A stretch of DNA of 64,000 nucleotides from Ailurus styani. Its lineage: Eukaryota > Chordata > Mammalia > Carnivora > Ailuridae. A model generated the notes under the pieces. It saw nothing but the letters and a program-made list of their open reading frames with translations, ran no database searches and was not told where the DNA came from. The DNA lies in the NCBI GenBank assembly GCA_002007465.1, contig LNAC01000859.1, positions 530,189 through 594,188 of the forward strand. The letters are read 5' to 3'. Of this stretch, positions 35,222 to 47,300 are shown one piece after another; position 1 is the first letter of the stretch; every line of letters starts with the position of its first letter. Position numbers and translations under genes: made by a program.

Positions 35222-35586
35222 TCTTTAAAAATCAGAATGCATGGATACCAGCGGCAAGTTTGTAATTTGAACAGTCTGATATGATTCTAGCATGTAGCCC
35301 GTGTGAACAACCGCAAAATGAGCTGTAGAAATCAGAAGGATGGGAAAGAGGTTGGTTTGACAAAGCAGCATTATTTTAATGCATTCATCAAAGTCCAGGG
35401 ATTGTGCCTCATTTATAAATTCAGAAAGTGGATCTTTCTCTCAAGGGCATAGTCACATTAACCAAGCTTATAGAGACCGAGCTATAAATAGGGATGCCAT
35501 TTTTAGAATTATCATTGTCACTAGGACCTGCATGACCAGGGAAATCTTGTACTCTAGACAAGAAAGAGGGAAGAAAAATTTTCATT
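35222..35586. other. Unique DNA, possibly decayed MER5 at left
   Basis: 'ctctttaaaaatcagaatgcatgga' could be the continuation of a hAT element cut by the SINE. The rest is unrecognised. Confidence 0.4.
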
Positions 35587-35817
35587 ATAAGTTTACTCCT
35601 TGGGTCAGCTGGGTGGCTCTGTGGGTTAAAGCCTCTGCCTTCAGCTCAGGTCATGATCTCAAGGTCCTGGAATCAAGCCCCTCATCGGACTCTCCGCTCA
35701 GCAGGGAGCCTGCTTCCTCCTCTCTCTCTGCCTGCCTCTCTGCCTACTTGTGATCTCTCGCTCTCCCTGTCAAATAAATACAATCTTTAAAAAAATAAAA
35801 AATAAGTTTACTCCTTG
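35587..35817 (+). mobile_element. Can-SINE with 16-bp TSD
   Basis: Body 35603-35801. The perfect TSD 'ataagtttactccttg' is at 35587-35602 and 35802-35817. Confidence 0.97.
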
Positions 35818-35851
35818 AATCTGCTGTCAGACCAAGGAAAATTAGTTGAAT

Positions 35852-36075
35852 AAAAGTGGTGAAAATAGGGGCGCCTGGGTGGCTCAGTGGGTTAAAGCCT
35901 CTGCTTTCAGCTCAAGTCATGATCTCAGGGTCTTGGGATCGAGACCCGTATCGGGCTCCCTGCTTAGTAGGGAGCCTGCTTCCTCTTCTCTCTCTGCCTG
36001 CCTCTCTGCCTACTTGTGATCTCTCTCTATATATAATAAATAAGTTAATAAAATTTAAAAAAAGTGGTGAAAATA
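35852..36075 (+). mobile_element. Can-SINE with 16-bp TSD
   Basis: Body 35868-36059, starting 'ggggcgcctgggtggctcag'. The perfect TSD 'aaaagtggtgaaaata' is at 35852-35867 and 36060-36075. It lies about 50 bases after the previous SINE in the same orientation. The tail is altered ('tatatataataaataag'). Confidence 0.97.
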
Positions 36076-36104
36076 CTAAAAAAAATACTGTGTGTCAGGA
36101 AATC

Positions 36105-36262
36105 TAAATATTTCACATTTGTGATTTCATATTGTTGCTCTCAATAGCCCTTTCAGTGGTATTGTTAGCTTCTGTTCTAGATGAGAGAGATAGGGGGAAA
36201 AGACGCTATGTAATAGCTCAATAGCATAGAGCTACCAAGTGTGAGAGGGGAAATTCCCAGGC
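36105..36262 (-). mobile_element. MIR fragment
   Basis: 'cacatttgtgatttcatatt', then 'aatagctcaatagcatagagctacc' and 'gggaaattcccaggctctg' approximate the antisense MIR. Confidence 0.5.
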
Positions 36263-37889
36263 TCTGTGGTTATGCAAAAAAGAAAGAAATGACTAGATAC
36301 CTCTAGAGTTGCTTAGTCTTTGCCATCTCGGTAGGTGAACAGTGGGGACAGAATGGCTTCCAGTTTGTAGAGAAGAAAGGAACATGTGAACCACTGTTTG
36401 TATGGATTGAATGCTTTCAAGTCTTGAGTAATTAGATGAGCAGCGCGGGGGTGGATGAGGAGTAACGTCTTTGTCAGACCTTGTGGTTTTCTTTAACTGA
36501 CCTCTCTATAGTTGCGATTAAGTGACAGTTCTGCATAATCAGGTTCTACTCTCAAATTGCCTTTTTAAAAAGATGCATCACAGCCATATAGAAATAGCTA
36601 GCCATAAATATTAATAAGTAGTAATATAGGCATGTTTAAATATAGTAGACAAGTTTGCATATATCAGCCTCGTGGGTGTCCCCAAGTCCTGAGGTAACCT
36701 TGTCTCAGAAAATATGAGTGAAATTGGCTAGAACTTCCACTAGCTCCAACTCAAGCATATTTCCTCTTCTTCTGGGAGATTTTCATGGAGCTTACAGTTC
36801 CCCTGTGTCTCTCTTCTGAGTGTCTGCATCTGTTGAATTCCCGGTCACCACTCAGGGTTTTGTCTCCTAAGAACAATGGCAGCTTGCATAGGGGGTCACC
36901 ATGCTGTATGCCACCCTTCATCCTTTACTCTCCAGAGTATCCCTGGCTCCAGGCTATGTGTTTGGCAGATTTTGTTGTAGGACTCAGACAATAGAGCTGA
37001 GTAGTGGGACAGAAATATTGGATACCCCTTGAATTAAAACTTCCCCAACCATTTCGGGGAGGGGGGGAAGAGTCATAGTTTGTGTTTTTAACTTACGCTC
37101 CAGCATCTGACCAGGTAAGAAATGGGGTTATTTCTAAGTGCACGTATTCATTTCAAAGTGGCAGGTGCACACTAGTAAATCATATTTCTGGCTCTCTATT
37201 TTCCCCAGTTTATCTGCTAGGAACTATCCATCAGATTCTTGGCTGCTATTGAAATGTAATTGTTACTCCAGACAGGAAAAGCTAACGGCCCTCTCATCTA
37301 TGAAACGAATGTCTGCCACCAGCGGTCCCTGAAAACGCCTTGGCACATACAAATGTTGGTCAATCCCACAGACAGATAGCACTGCCATGTGTAGTCTTGG
37401 GACTAATAAGAGACCATTTTAAGTCAGAGCGCAAGCCTAACTCCACGATGGTGGTGGTGTGACCGTTCACTGAAAACTACTATGAGAAGTATATTATCTG
37501 CCAAGAGGGGAAACTTTAGGGCTTTATGTAAGGAAACATGGTATATCCTTGAGGGGACACCTTTCAAAAGCAACACTAAACTAAAGCAGTTCTTTCCATT
37601 CGTGGAAATGACTAGCATCCATGCTTAAATAAACATGTTTTGCATCTTACAGGTTATGGTTGACCTGATTTTGCATATATGTTGAAATTTTCCACTGTGA
37701 TGAAAAGTAACCACAGCATTAGGGGATACAAACTAGCAAAACAGCATAGAAGAAGGATACTTGTTTCACTTAAAGTGAGACCACTGCTCTACAGTGAATG
37801 ACATTTACTTTTGTGGTTTAACAATCCATGGAAAACTTCAGAAGTTCTTAAGTTGGTGGCAAAAGTAACAACCACATAGTTTTGAATTG
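36263..37889. other. Long repeat-poor interval
   Basis: No repeat or exon recognised apart from a short L1-like 'gttgaaattttccactgtgatgaaaag' near 37681. Confidence 0.5.
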
Positions 37890-38113
37890 TCTATGCCTTT
37901 ATTTATTTTTTTAAAGATTTTATTTATTTATTTGACACACAGAGAGAGATATCACAAGTAGGCAGAGAGGCAGGCAGAGAGAGAGGGAAGCAGGCTCCTT
38001 GCTGAGCAGAAAGCCTGATGCGGGGCTCGATCCCAGGACCCTGAAATCATGACCTGAGCCAAAGGCAGAGGCTTAACCCACTGAGCCACCCAGGCGCCCT
38101 ATCTATGCCTTTA
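37890..38113 (-). mobile_element. Can-SINE with 12-bp TSD
   Basis: Antisense body 37902-38100, near consensus. The TSD 'tctatgccttta' is at 37890-37901 and 38102-38113. Confidence 0.97.
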
Positions 38114-39080
38114 GACAGACATAGCTCTAAGAGCTCAGTTTATTTCCAAGAAGACTTTGCTTCCTATCTCTTACAACTGCCAAGATATCTATTATTGTGG
38201 GCTAGAGCCCTTATACTAATCCCCACGTCCATGATTCCGGGAAACACTGCATGAGACAGATGCAAACTCAGAAGGTAAACACAAAGCTTAATAACAAATA
38301 TATGCTAATAGTAAATGTGACATCAAATTGTTGCAAAACTTAAGACTTTATATGATCAAAGCCTGCGTCAGTCTTTACCTAGTGATAGACTAGGAGGGAA
38401 ATGCCACAGATCTCAGATACAAAAGTCGTATCTTCCTGCTCGCACCATTTTCTTCAGCAATACCTGAAATGTTACTGTGGGCCTGCCAGGGGCTGAGCTG
38501 ACAATGGGATGATTTGATCTAAGTTCTCCTTAGAGAATCCATCAGTCTATTACAAAGTGACATCCCAGCTACCCAGGCAACTCAGGATGGGACTGGAGGA
38601 GGGTAAAGCTGGACCACGCCGAGCAGGGGCAGAGGCATCCCCCCTCCCTGCACCTTGTCCTCAAGAAGCTTACATTCTACCTGGGAGATGCAGTTAAGAA
38701 GAGAAACAGTCAGTGAAACAACATGATATAAAGAAGGGTAAATTTGCTGTGTTGTGTGAAATGAGACATCGGAGAAAGCATGTAGAAATTCTGAGAAGCG
38801 GGAAGGTTATCAGGAAGTACGTGATAGCGTCTCGGTAACTTTCTGTGGTTAGAGAGCCACGAGTGTATGAGCAAGTGGGTGTCACCATGGCCCACTGCCT
38901 GCAGCCCACCTCAGATCCCCACAAGGCAAACCTCAGTAGGCCTCCCAAGTTGCTAGACTCACGTGCAGTGGAAGAGAACACGTAGGAATACAAAGATAGT
39001 AGACATAAGGTCCCGGGGTCAGCTGCAAGAGTTCATGCATTGTGCTTACCTTTGTTTCTGTAAAGGAGCTAGGAAAAAGG
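38114..39080. other. Unique DNA, nothing recognised
   Basis: No repeat or exon recognised. A 99-residue minus frame (38694-38993) has no known relative. Confidence 0.5.
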
Positions 39081-39560
39081 AAAGAATGATATTTTTTAAA
39101 TTACTATTATGTTCAGTTAGCCACTGTATAGTAGTGCATAATTAGTTTTTGATGTAGTGTTCAGCGATTCATTAGTTATGTGTAACGCCCAGTGCTCATC
39201 ACAGCAGGCGCCCTCCTCAATACCCATCACCCTGTTACCCCTCCCTCCACCCCTTCCCTTCTGAGACCCTCAGTTCATTTCCCAGGGTCCATAGTCTCTC
39301 ATGGTTCATCTCCCTCTCTCATTTCTCCACCTTTGGATTTCCCTCCCTTCCCCTATGATCCTCTGTGCTGTTGCTTATGTTCCACATATGAGTGAAACCA
39401 TATGATAATTGTCTTTCTCTGCTTGATTTATTTCACTCAGCATAATCCCCTCCTGTTCCATCCATGTTGATGCAAATGGTGGGTATTCATCCTTTTTGAT
39501 GGCTGAATAATATCCCATTGTGTATATGGACCACATCTTCCTTATCCAAAGAATAACATT
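39081..39560 (-). mobile_element. Young carnivoran L1 3' end, 5'-truncated
   Basis: Antisense: 'ttttttaaattactattatg', 'gatgtagtgttcagcgattc', 'gcccagtgctcatcacag', 'tgatggctgaataatatccc'. This is the carnivoran L1 3'UTR and ORF2 end. 'aaagaatgatatt' (39081-39093) and 'aaagaataacatt' (39548-39560) form a TSD with two mismatches. Truncated in the usual way. Confidence 0.9.
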
Positions 39561-39589
39561 CTTAACTTAAGGTGTGCATGGTGAAATCC

Positions 39590-39790
39590 AGCTTGCAAAA
39601 CAATTTTCCCACACCGTTTCTCATTTCTTCCTCACACGAATCCTGTGAATTAGTGATTCTTTCATTCCCAATAGGCTCAGAATTGTGATTTGCCAAAGAT
39701 CACACAGCTAGGAAACAGCCAAGCAGGAACTCGAATCCTACCTGGATGCTTTCAAATTCTGAGTTCTTTTTCCACACCACCATGTTTGCG
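39590..39790 (-). mobile_element. MIR SINE
   Basis: 'tttgccaaagatcacacagctaggaaacagccaagcagg' is the characteristic antisense MIR core. Confidence 0.85.
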
Positions 39791-40101
39791 TTATAACTGC
39801 TGATGGGAGAGATTTCCCTGTGTAGTGGACTGGGGGAATAGAGCAAGAACGTAAAACCTGGCCCACAGAATGCTCAGAGATTCTAACTGGTGGGAACTCC
39901 CTTCACAGTGGGTATTTAAGGACCTTAAAAAGTTGTCTGAGCTCTCGTAGGGCTTTATTAAGATAAAGGATCGATGTCCACTTTCAAGGAAATTTGTGAG
40001 CCTATGATCTTCATTCTAATCCCACATCAAGTCAGAGAGGAGTTTGGGGACCAGGATCTCTATGTATCATATTAAATAACATATAGACTATGTGTATATG
40101 A
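39791..40101. other. Unique DNA, nothing recognised
   Basis: No repeat or exon recognised. Confidence 0.45.
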
Positions 40102-40275
40102 CAGTGGTTCAAGATTTTAGCATGCATCAGAATCACCTGAAGGGCTTTTGAAAGGAGATTGCTGAAACAGTTTCTGATTTAGTAGATCTGGCGTAAGGGC
40201 TGAGAATTTGCATTTTTAACAAGTTCCCAGGTGATGCTGATGCTGCTGATCTAGGACCACACTTTTGAGGGCCAT
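40102..40275 (+). mobile_element. MER5A hAT element, nearly complete
   Basis: 'cagtggttcaagattttagcatgcatcagaatcacctg' to 'aacaagttcccaggtgatgctgatgctgctg' and 'gaccacacttttgaggg', close to consensus. Confidence 0.93.
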
Positions 40276-41127
40276 CAATATAACATGTGATACCCATAGG
40301 GAACTACACCGATTTTATTAAAAAGCAACCTTTTAAACATGAAGTCTAAGATGGCCTTAAAAAGGAAATGGGGTACCAAAGTGTAGCCAAAGAGGCTATG
40401 TTTTAAAAAGTCCATGAAATCACCCTGTGCTGTGCATTGATAATGTGAAGTGTGGGAATTAGGGGGGTAGCAGTGGTGATCATGGGGCATTGATTACCCT
40501 AGAAAACTTACATATTAACTTTGGGGTGTTTGTTCAATAATTCTGCCGTAAGAGTAGACTCCCTTCCCTTTGCTTGATGCCTTTTTAAATTCTTGCTCAA
40601 AATACCCCAAAACAGCTGGCTCCACTTATTCCATCTACCTTCTTCTACCCTGGGTCAGCTCTAATCAATTCATTCCAAATGGGATTTTTTCCACTTATAT
40701 TGCCAGCGGGTTCACTGGCTTTCTTCACCTTGTTAGACAGCACACTCCATGAAGAAAAGACTCAGTCTCTGTTTGAATTACTGGTTGGCTAATTCTGATG
40801 GTTTCTAGTTGTTGTTTAGGAAATCTGGGTTATTGTGCTTCTCCCACTTCAACCTCCTCTACCGACATTTCCTTGAAAAAAACAAAACAAAAACAAACCC
40901 CACTACAATATGTAAGGACGTTAATTCCTCAGCCAGTTATTTTAAAATTACTTGCACACACGTGCACATAGACACAATAGAAAGTGTCTTACTATTCCAT
41001 AACCATAGTTGTGTTTGTGAAATAAGCCTTGTCTTCAATTATATTGCATATTGTCCTGTTTACTATAATGGACTAAATAAATGTGTGTCACCTTTGTTAT
41101 CTATTACTTGTGTTTTACTGTTATTAC

Positions 41128-41129
<2 letters not shown>
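40276..41129. other. AT-rich unique DNA
   Basis: Nothing recognised. The 232-residue frame beginning at 40809 crosses a GT microsatellite, a SINE and an N, so it is not a gene. Confidence 0.5.

Positions 41130-41173
<44 letters not shown>
41130..41173. repeat. (TG)n microsatellite, 22 units
   Basis: An uninterrupted run, likely polymorphic. Confidence 0.98.
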
Positions 41174-41175
<2 letters not shown>

Positions 41176-41290
41176 TAGGTTTAGGCAATTTAACTACATG
41201 TGTAGATTTGTGTTACTACCACTGCAGTCAAAATAGAGAACATTTCCATCACTACAAGGATCCTAGTGCTGCCACATACATTCCCCTTTC
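41174..41290 (-). mobile_element. L1M 3'UTR, antisense (part 1)
   Basis: 'actgcagtcaaaatagagaacatttccatcac' is typical of antisense L1M 3' regions. It continues after the SINE at 41583. Confidence 0.75.
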
Positions 41291-41582
41291 TCTCTCTCTC
41301 TCTTTTTTAAAAGATTTTATTTATTTGACAGAGAGAGACATAGTGAGAGAGGGAACACAAGCAGGNTACATTCCCCTTTCTCTCTCTCTCTTTTTTAAAA
41401 GATTTTGTTTATTTGACAGAGAGAGACATAGTGAGAGAGGGAACACAAGCAGGGGGAGTGGGAGAGGGAGAAGCAGGCTTCCTGCTGAGCAGGGAGACCG
41501 GATGTAGGGCTCAATCCCAGGACCCTGGGATCATGACCTGAGCTGAAGGCAGATGCTTAATGACTGAGCCACCCAGACACCC
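41277..41582 (-). mobile_element. Can-SINE with duplicated end around an N
   Basis: Antisense SINE ending 'gagccacccagacacccc'. Its poly-T/GA end appears twice: 41277-41365 and 41367-41453 are nearly identical (two fewer TC bases and one A/G difference) and are separated by one N at 41366. See findings: this looks like an assembly overlap that was not collapsed. Confidence 0.93.
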
Positions 41583-42665
41583 CACATGCCCCTTTCTAAG
41601 GCCCTCTCCCTCTTCTCCTTCCCCAACCTGCAAATCTATTCTTCATCTCTTTATTTTTTTCATCGCAAAAATGTCATGTAAATGGAATTGTATTTTATGC
41701 AAACTTTTGACGTTTTTAAAAAGAAACTTGGAATAATTTCTTTGAGATTCATCCAAGTTTTGCATGTATCTATAGTTTTCTCTTTGTTATGGCTGAGTAC
41801 TATTCCTTGGTATGGGTGTACCACTGTCTAACTATTCACCTGCTGAAAGACATCTGGTTTTTTTTCCTCCCGTATTGGGCTATTACGAATAAATATGCTA
41901 TGAGTGTCCATGTATAGATGCGTATGTAAATGTAAGTTTTCATTTCTCTAAAATAAATATCCAAGAATGCAATTGCTAGGTGTTTAGTTTTGTAAGAAAC
42001 TGCCTCACTGTTTTCTAGAATGGATTTTATGTTCTCACCAAAATTTCAAGACAAGTTTCTCTGCCTCCTCACCAGCATCTGGCATTATCCTTATGTTTTA
42101 TTTTAGTCTTTCTGATAGACTTGTAGTGTTTTTATCTCATTGTGGTTTTAAATTGCATTTCCTGCATGACCAACAATGCTGAACATCTTTCCATGTGCCT
42201 ATTTGGCATCTGTATACCCTCTTTGGTGAAATGTCTCTTCATGTCTTTTGCCCATTTTCTATTTGTATTGTTTTTTAATTTACTGTTAAGTTTTGAGGGT
42301 TCTATATGCTGTCTCTGTGTTGGCTATGTAGCTTGCAAACATTTTCCTTTCATCTGAAGCTTGGATTTTCATCTTCCTAACTGGCTCTTTCATGGAGCAC
42401 ACAGTTTTAACTTTGATTTGGTCCAATTTATCAATATTTCTTTTTATGGATTGTCCTTTTGTTACCAAGATTAAGAACTTTTTACCTAACCCAAGATCCT
42501 GAAGATTTTTTCCTAAAAGTTTTGAATTTCACATTGTACTTTTAATTCCATAATGTGTTTTGAGTTCATTTTTATGTAACATGGTTTAGCTTGAGATGCC
42601 TGTTTTTGCCTATGATTGTCCAATTACTTCAACAAATATGCCTTCAATTTTGACATATCTTTTTT
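41583..42665 (-). mobile_element. L1M ORF2 end and 3'UTR, antisense (part 2)
   Basis: 'tttgttatggctgagtactattcc', 'tatccaagaatgcaattgctagg', 'ctcattgtggttttaaattgcatttcc', 'gtgaaatgtctcttcatgtcttttgccca' in the correct antisense order. No intact frame. Confidence 0.92.
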
Positions 42666-42829
42666 TTTTAACTTAAAAAGCATTGTTGTGAGAGACCATT
42701 AGGCAGTAACTATAGGGAAATTCATAGGCTATGGTTCCTGAATGATCTTGTAGTTGTGGATGTACATATACAAATACTTTCAAAATTTTAGTTCCAATTA
42801 TAAGACAAAGGAAAAGGACTTGAGGGATA

Positions 42830-43110
42830 TAGGAGGATGCAGGTAGAGTAAATGTAAGCTATTGGTGTAGCTTAAATGAGAGAATTAAAGCAGGTATATA
42901 AAGACAGAACAGAGAGAAGGCAGATGAGAAATATTTATGAGGACCATTTATCAGAGTCTAGCAGAAGATGGGTTGGGGAGGAGAAGGTGTAGGTCGCCTA
43001 TGTGGATGGGGGTTTGTGCAAAAAGGGGGAAAAGGAGCAGGTTTCAGTGGAAGAAATGAATTGGTCTTAAACTTCTTGAGTTTGAGGTGGCCATTAAACA
43101 TTTAAGTGAA
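42830..43110 (-). mobile_element. L2 LINE, antisense
   Basis: 'aaggagcaggtttcagtgg' followed by 'ggtcttaaacttcttgagtttgaggtggccatt' matches antisense L2 near the 3' half of its ORF. The left part is weaker. Confidence 0.65.
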
Positions 43111-43379
43111 ACTGGCCTAGTTATGGTTTTCACATGTGAAACTAATGTTTGCAGATTAATTTCATGGTAAGCAACTTTTGAAAATTGCCAAAAATTATAT
43201 AGAGCTAAGTTGCCATAAATTTAGGCTCTGCCATTTTAAGTTGTATACAGAAATCATAGAATTGTGAAAAGGAAACACTATGTTTAGTGGAAAGGCTGAG
43301 GGCCTTGGTGCATTTTAGGCTAGAATCAGAAATAGAGTGGCTCTGACTAAAAACTGTTTAACTCATGAAGTTTTGTGTT

Positions 43380-43500
43380 TTGTAAAATGAGTCTGAGCCT
43401 CAGTTTTCTAATCTAGGAAATGGGTGTTTTCATAAGCCTGGATCTTACAGGATTGCAGTGAGGACCAAACAAGATGGCAAGCCTAAAGTTCTTTATCCAT
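43380..43500 (+). mobile_element. MIR fragment, sense
   Basis: 'gtctgagcctcagttttcta', 'ggaaatgggtgttttcataa', 'ttgcagtgaggaccaaacaag' follow sense MIR. Confidence 0.7.
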
Positions 43501-44151
43501 AATGAAGATCTGACATGTGTTAGTTCCTTTTTTCCTACCAGGTATTTTTGAGATCACTTAGAATGTTTTCCAAACTATTTTTATGAAGGGGAACTCTTTT
43601 CTGAAATGAAGTCTTATACAGACCTAGAAAATGGATCGAGGCAAAGCTGTCTCTTCTTTATGCAAGTTCTCAATTGCAACAACCATGTGGGAACATTGGG
43701 CTCTTTGAAAATCACTGATGTAGTAAGGTCCTCAATTTAAAGATGAGAAAACTGGTCTGAAGACAAAGTTTTTGCAAGTCGTGTTGAAAGCAGACCCTGG
43801 TGTATTCTCCACTTACCAGTTTCCTATTCCAGACACTTCCCAAAATGCTGTAGTAATGGACCCAAATACCATTGACTTGCATGTGTGGCTATGGTTAGGG
43901 TTCCAAAAAAACCTGCTGTCTTAAATGTTCTTTGAAGTGTGGTGGCATTCCTGTTCCTTGTGGCCTCCGCAGCACCCTTCTGCAAAGTGAGCTTCTTTTT
44001 AAGATGCATGCTTGGATGTATTTAAAGAAATGGGCTTTATGCACCCTCTTTATATGAAACGTGAACATGATGTTCTTCTATCCTTCTCTCTTAATAGCTA
44101 GTGTTGGCAAACATTTCATATCTTAGAAGGCTTAGAAAATGTGTCCTTGGG
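43501..44151. other. Unique DNA, nothing recognised
   Basis: Near 43685-43720 'ccatgtgggaacattgggctctttgaaaatcactgatg' hints at a decayed MER5. Otherwise unrecognised. Confidence 0.4.
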
Positions 44152-44308
44152 CAGTGCTTTTCAGATGTGGAGTAACCCAGAGAACATTTTTAAATTGTAT
44201 ACTCTGGGACTCAGTCCTGGAAGATTCTGAGTCAGAGGGTCTGAAGTGGATCTTTAGAATCTCATTTTTTGAAGCTTCTCACGTGAGGCTGGAATTTGGG
44301 GACCACTG
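44152..44308 (+). mobile_element. MER5-type hAT element
   Basis: Starts 'cagtgcttttcagatgtgg' and ends 'ggggaccactg', with a MER5-like but diverged interior. Confidence 0.65.
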
Positions 44309-45039
44309 CTCTGTGGACCCCTGGAGTGGCTAATGCTGTTCCCTTGACACTTCCTTTCTAGATGACTTTTGCCTTCGAGCACTTAATGACATTGCTCAGA
44401 TCTTCTCTCTAGTTCAGAACCGGAACATGGTCTGACCTACCTGAGTCAGTCTATTCCCATTCATCAAAGCTTTTCCTTGAGGAACAGCTAGCTCACAGGC
44501 AAAAAAAAAAAAAAAAAAAAGTGGTATCAGCTTGGGAGTAATAAAACAATCCAAAAGCTGTCACCTTTTGAGCATTTGCTATGCGACAGATGAGTTTTTA
44601 GTGTTTTTTTCTGTATTTTCTGACGACAGAAGTCTGACCTTTAGGCTTCCATTTACAACTGCCTACTCAGTGTTTCCAACAGAACTTTTGATGACTCCCT
44701 TCCCTCATCGATGCTCCTATCCCAGTCTTCCCTCGGTACCTTCCCGGCAGTCAGCCAGGTGCTCGTGCCCAGATCTGTTCTTGCCTCCCATTTCCCCTCA
44801 GAGCCCACAACCAATCCAGCAGTAAATTCTGTCAGCCATGTCCTCCAAATCTACCCCAATCTAACCACTGCTACCCTATTCCACCAAGAGCCATTCAATC
44901 CAAATCTCTATTGTTTCTTGTCTCTATAGTGATAGTAGCTGGGTGACTGGGCTACTTTTGCTTCCTATGGCTAGTCCTTCAGAGACGAAGACAGAATAAT
45001 CATATAAAAGTGAAAATCAGAGATGTCACTCATTCACAG
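44309..45039. other. Unique DNA with a 19-A run
   Basis: A poly-A run lies near 44502-44520 without a recognisable retrocopy body upstream. From about 44700 CT-rich sequence may be further decayed L2. Confidence 0.4.
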
Positions 45040-45612
45040 GCCTAAAATGTTCAGTTACTTCCTATCACACTTACTTAAACATCAGTATCCTTACCAAACA
45101 TCACCTGTAAATTCTACATGATCTGCCTTAGTCTCTCTCCCGCACATTCTTCTCACTCTATTCCTTGTTCCCCTTATCTTTACTTCACTACCATTCCCTA
45201 AATAAGCCCAGTGTTTGCCCACCTCAGAGCCTTTACACTTGCTCTTTCCCCTACCTGGACCCCACTTGCCCCAGAGCTTCTCATGGCTCCCTCTCTCATT
45301 TCACACAGATCTCTGTTTAAATATTATTCTTGGTAAGGCCTTCCCTACATGGTCTTCCTAAAATAGCACTCCTGCCTTTCTATTCCCTTTCCCACTTCAC
45401 TTTTCTTCACAGCTTTTATTACTACCTAACATCTTGGGATACATTTCTTTGGTTGGTTGTTTTTCTGTCTCTCCAACGGGAGTGTCAACTCCATGGGGGA
45501 AGGGATTTCTGTCTGTGTCTTGTTCATCTTTGTATCCCTGGCACTTGGCACATAGTCAGTGCTTATAAAGTATTTGCTGAATGAATGAATGAACGAATGA
45601 GTGAACAAATGG
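45040..45612 (+). mobile_element. L2 LINE 3' end, sense
   Basis: 'tacatgatctgccttagtct', 'cagagcctttacacttgctctttcccctacctgg', 'gtctgtgtcttgttcatctttgtatccctggc', 'gcacatagtcagtgcttata', ending in (GAAT)n 'gaatgaatgaatgaacg'. A clear L2 with its terminal repeat. Confidence 0.93.
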
Positions 45613-47194
45613 GTAAATATAGCTGTTGTTACCCTCTGGGTTCTCCTGCAGCAATGCCTTTGATTCTTATCCCTCAGATGCGCAAGGAAATCCTATAAAC
45701 TTCGATGACGTATGTCCTGATCTCTCAGTCATTTGACTCATGATCTTGTTTGCCTTTTGTTAGTGCTTTTTAATATTTATTAAGAACTGAGTCATTTCTA
45801 GAACAGTCCTTAAAATACTTCCCTGTTATCCCTGAAACTAAGGCCACTAAGCTTTACCTCCTTCCCTTTTCTTCAGCACTTCCAGATTTCGGCTGAAAGA
45901 AAGCTATAAAGAGGGCATGCTACGTTGGGTCCCCAGTGTCCCCATAGACGGGAAAATACTCCACATGCGTTTACTGCCTTTTCCTGACCTTTATAGAGCC
46001 ACGTGAGTGAGTGAGGTGGACAATAAAAACCCTCACTCTGGGACCCTCTAGCTAATATTCCTCCTTTTCACACTAAAAATGTATAAATGGATGATTTTCC
46101 TCCCTTTTTGTGCATGGCTCCCTTGTCTACTATAAGCCATTTGCTACAGAAGTCTTGCATGTGTTCTATGCTCACTGATGCCTGAAATACTAGTATAGCT
46201 CTGCCTTCTTTTTATTCGCACTCGGAGCATTTGTTTTATGACACATGAGAGCCAACAAGTGTGGTCAAGTGCAAACAGACCCATATGCAGGTTGGGTGGG
46301 AAGGGTTCCTTGCGGAAAGCTAGCTCTCCCCACAGTGCACCCACACACAGACCCATGGAAGGCTGGCAGCCTCACTGAACTGGAGTGGGCCAGTTTGCCA
46401 GTGGGCACCTTGCGCTCAGAGCAGATGGGCCCGAGCAGGGGAAGGCAGCAGAGCACGCGTGTCCGTTCCGGCCACAGGCATGTGTACCGGGTGTGTCTTT
46501 TATTTACAGGAGACAAATTCTTGAACCTAAAGGCCAAGCTTACAAAATAAGAGTCAGGGAGGATGAACTTTCAGCCTTAATTAGAAGGCTGAGAAAGGAA
46601 ATCAACGTTTTGATCTCATTTACTAAAGCTTATACATTAACTTGTTACAGACCCCTCCTCCATCCCAAATCACTCACCACTGAAGGGGATGCCCTGTCTT
46701 GCACCAGCAGTTTTTCACTTGCGAACTCACTGGGTAGCTTAACCTTCTCTCAAAAAAAAAAAAAAAAAGACCAGAGATCTAAGGGGAATCACTGCATGTG
46801 AGGAAATTAATTTTATGGCATACGTTATCTGAAAATACTATTAAAATTATTTCCCATAACTATTTTTCTCTTTTCAGTTGTCCCATGTTAATAAAACATT
46901 CCTTTTCCAGCTCACTTCAGAAGATGCCTAGAAGGTATTAGGACTTAAATTGCAGCATAAGCAAAAATATTTACATGTTGAAAGTCTTCTTTAGGAAGAC
47001 TGTGGAATGTCCCATTTGCCCCAGTGGAAAACTTCAAAGAGAGAAGAATAATTGTGATTACTAAAAATATACGAATCACCTTAGGTGATCTATAAACATT
47101 GTATCCATTCAAATAGAAGAGAAAAGCAAAACGAAAAACAAAAGGGTCTCTCACAGACCCTACATCTAATTCATCGGCATATTGGAATAATATT
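45613..47194. other. Repeat-poor interval with A-run
   Basis: A 16-A run at about 46753-46769. Overlapping frames on both strands at 46.1-46.8 kb (up to 138 residues) are unrecognised and do not look like family members. Confidence 0.5.
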
Positions 47195-47300
47195 TCACGT
47201 TTACTTAGCACCTTATATTTCCCACATATTTTCACATATGTTATCTTGCTTGAGCCTCACAATTACCTTGTGAAGTAAGGAAAGCCTGTTGGTCTCCCTC
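47195..47300 (-). mobile_element. MIR fragment
   Basis: 'tttacttagcaccttatatttcccacatattttcacatatg' then 'gagcctcacaattaccttgtgaagtaagg' is antisense MIR. Confidence 0.75.

Noticed and set aside
40809..41507. 232-residue plus-strand frame
   Set aside because: It crosses a TG microsatellite (Cys-Val run), L1 sequence, a SINE and an N.
44501..44520. Poly-A run as the tail of a processed pseudogene
   Set aside because: The upstream sequence shows no recognisable coding or SINE body and no TSD.
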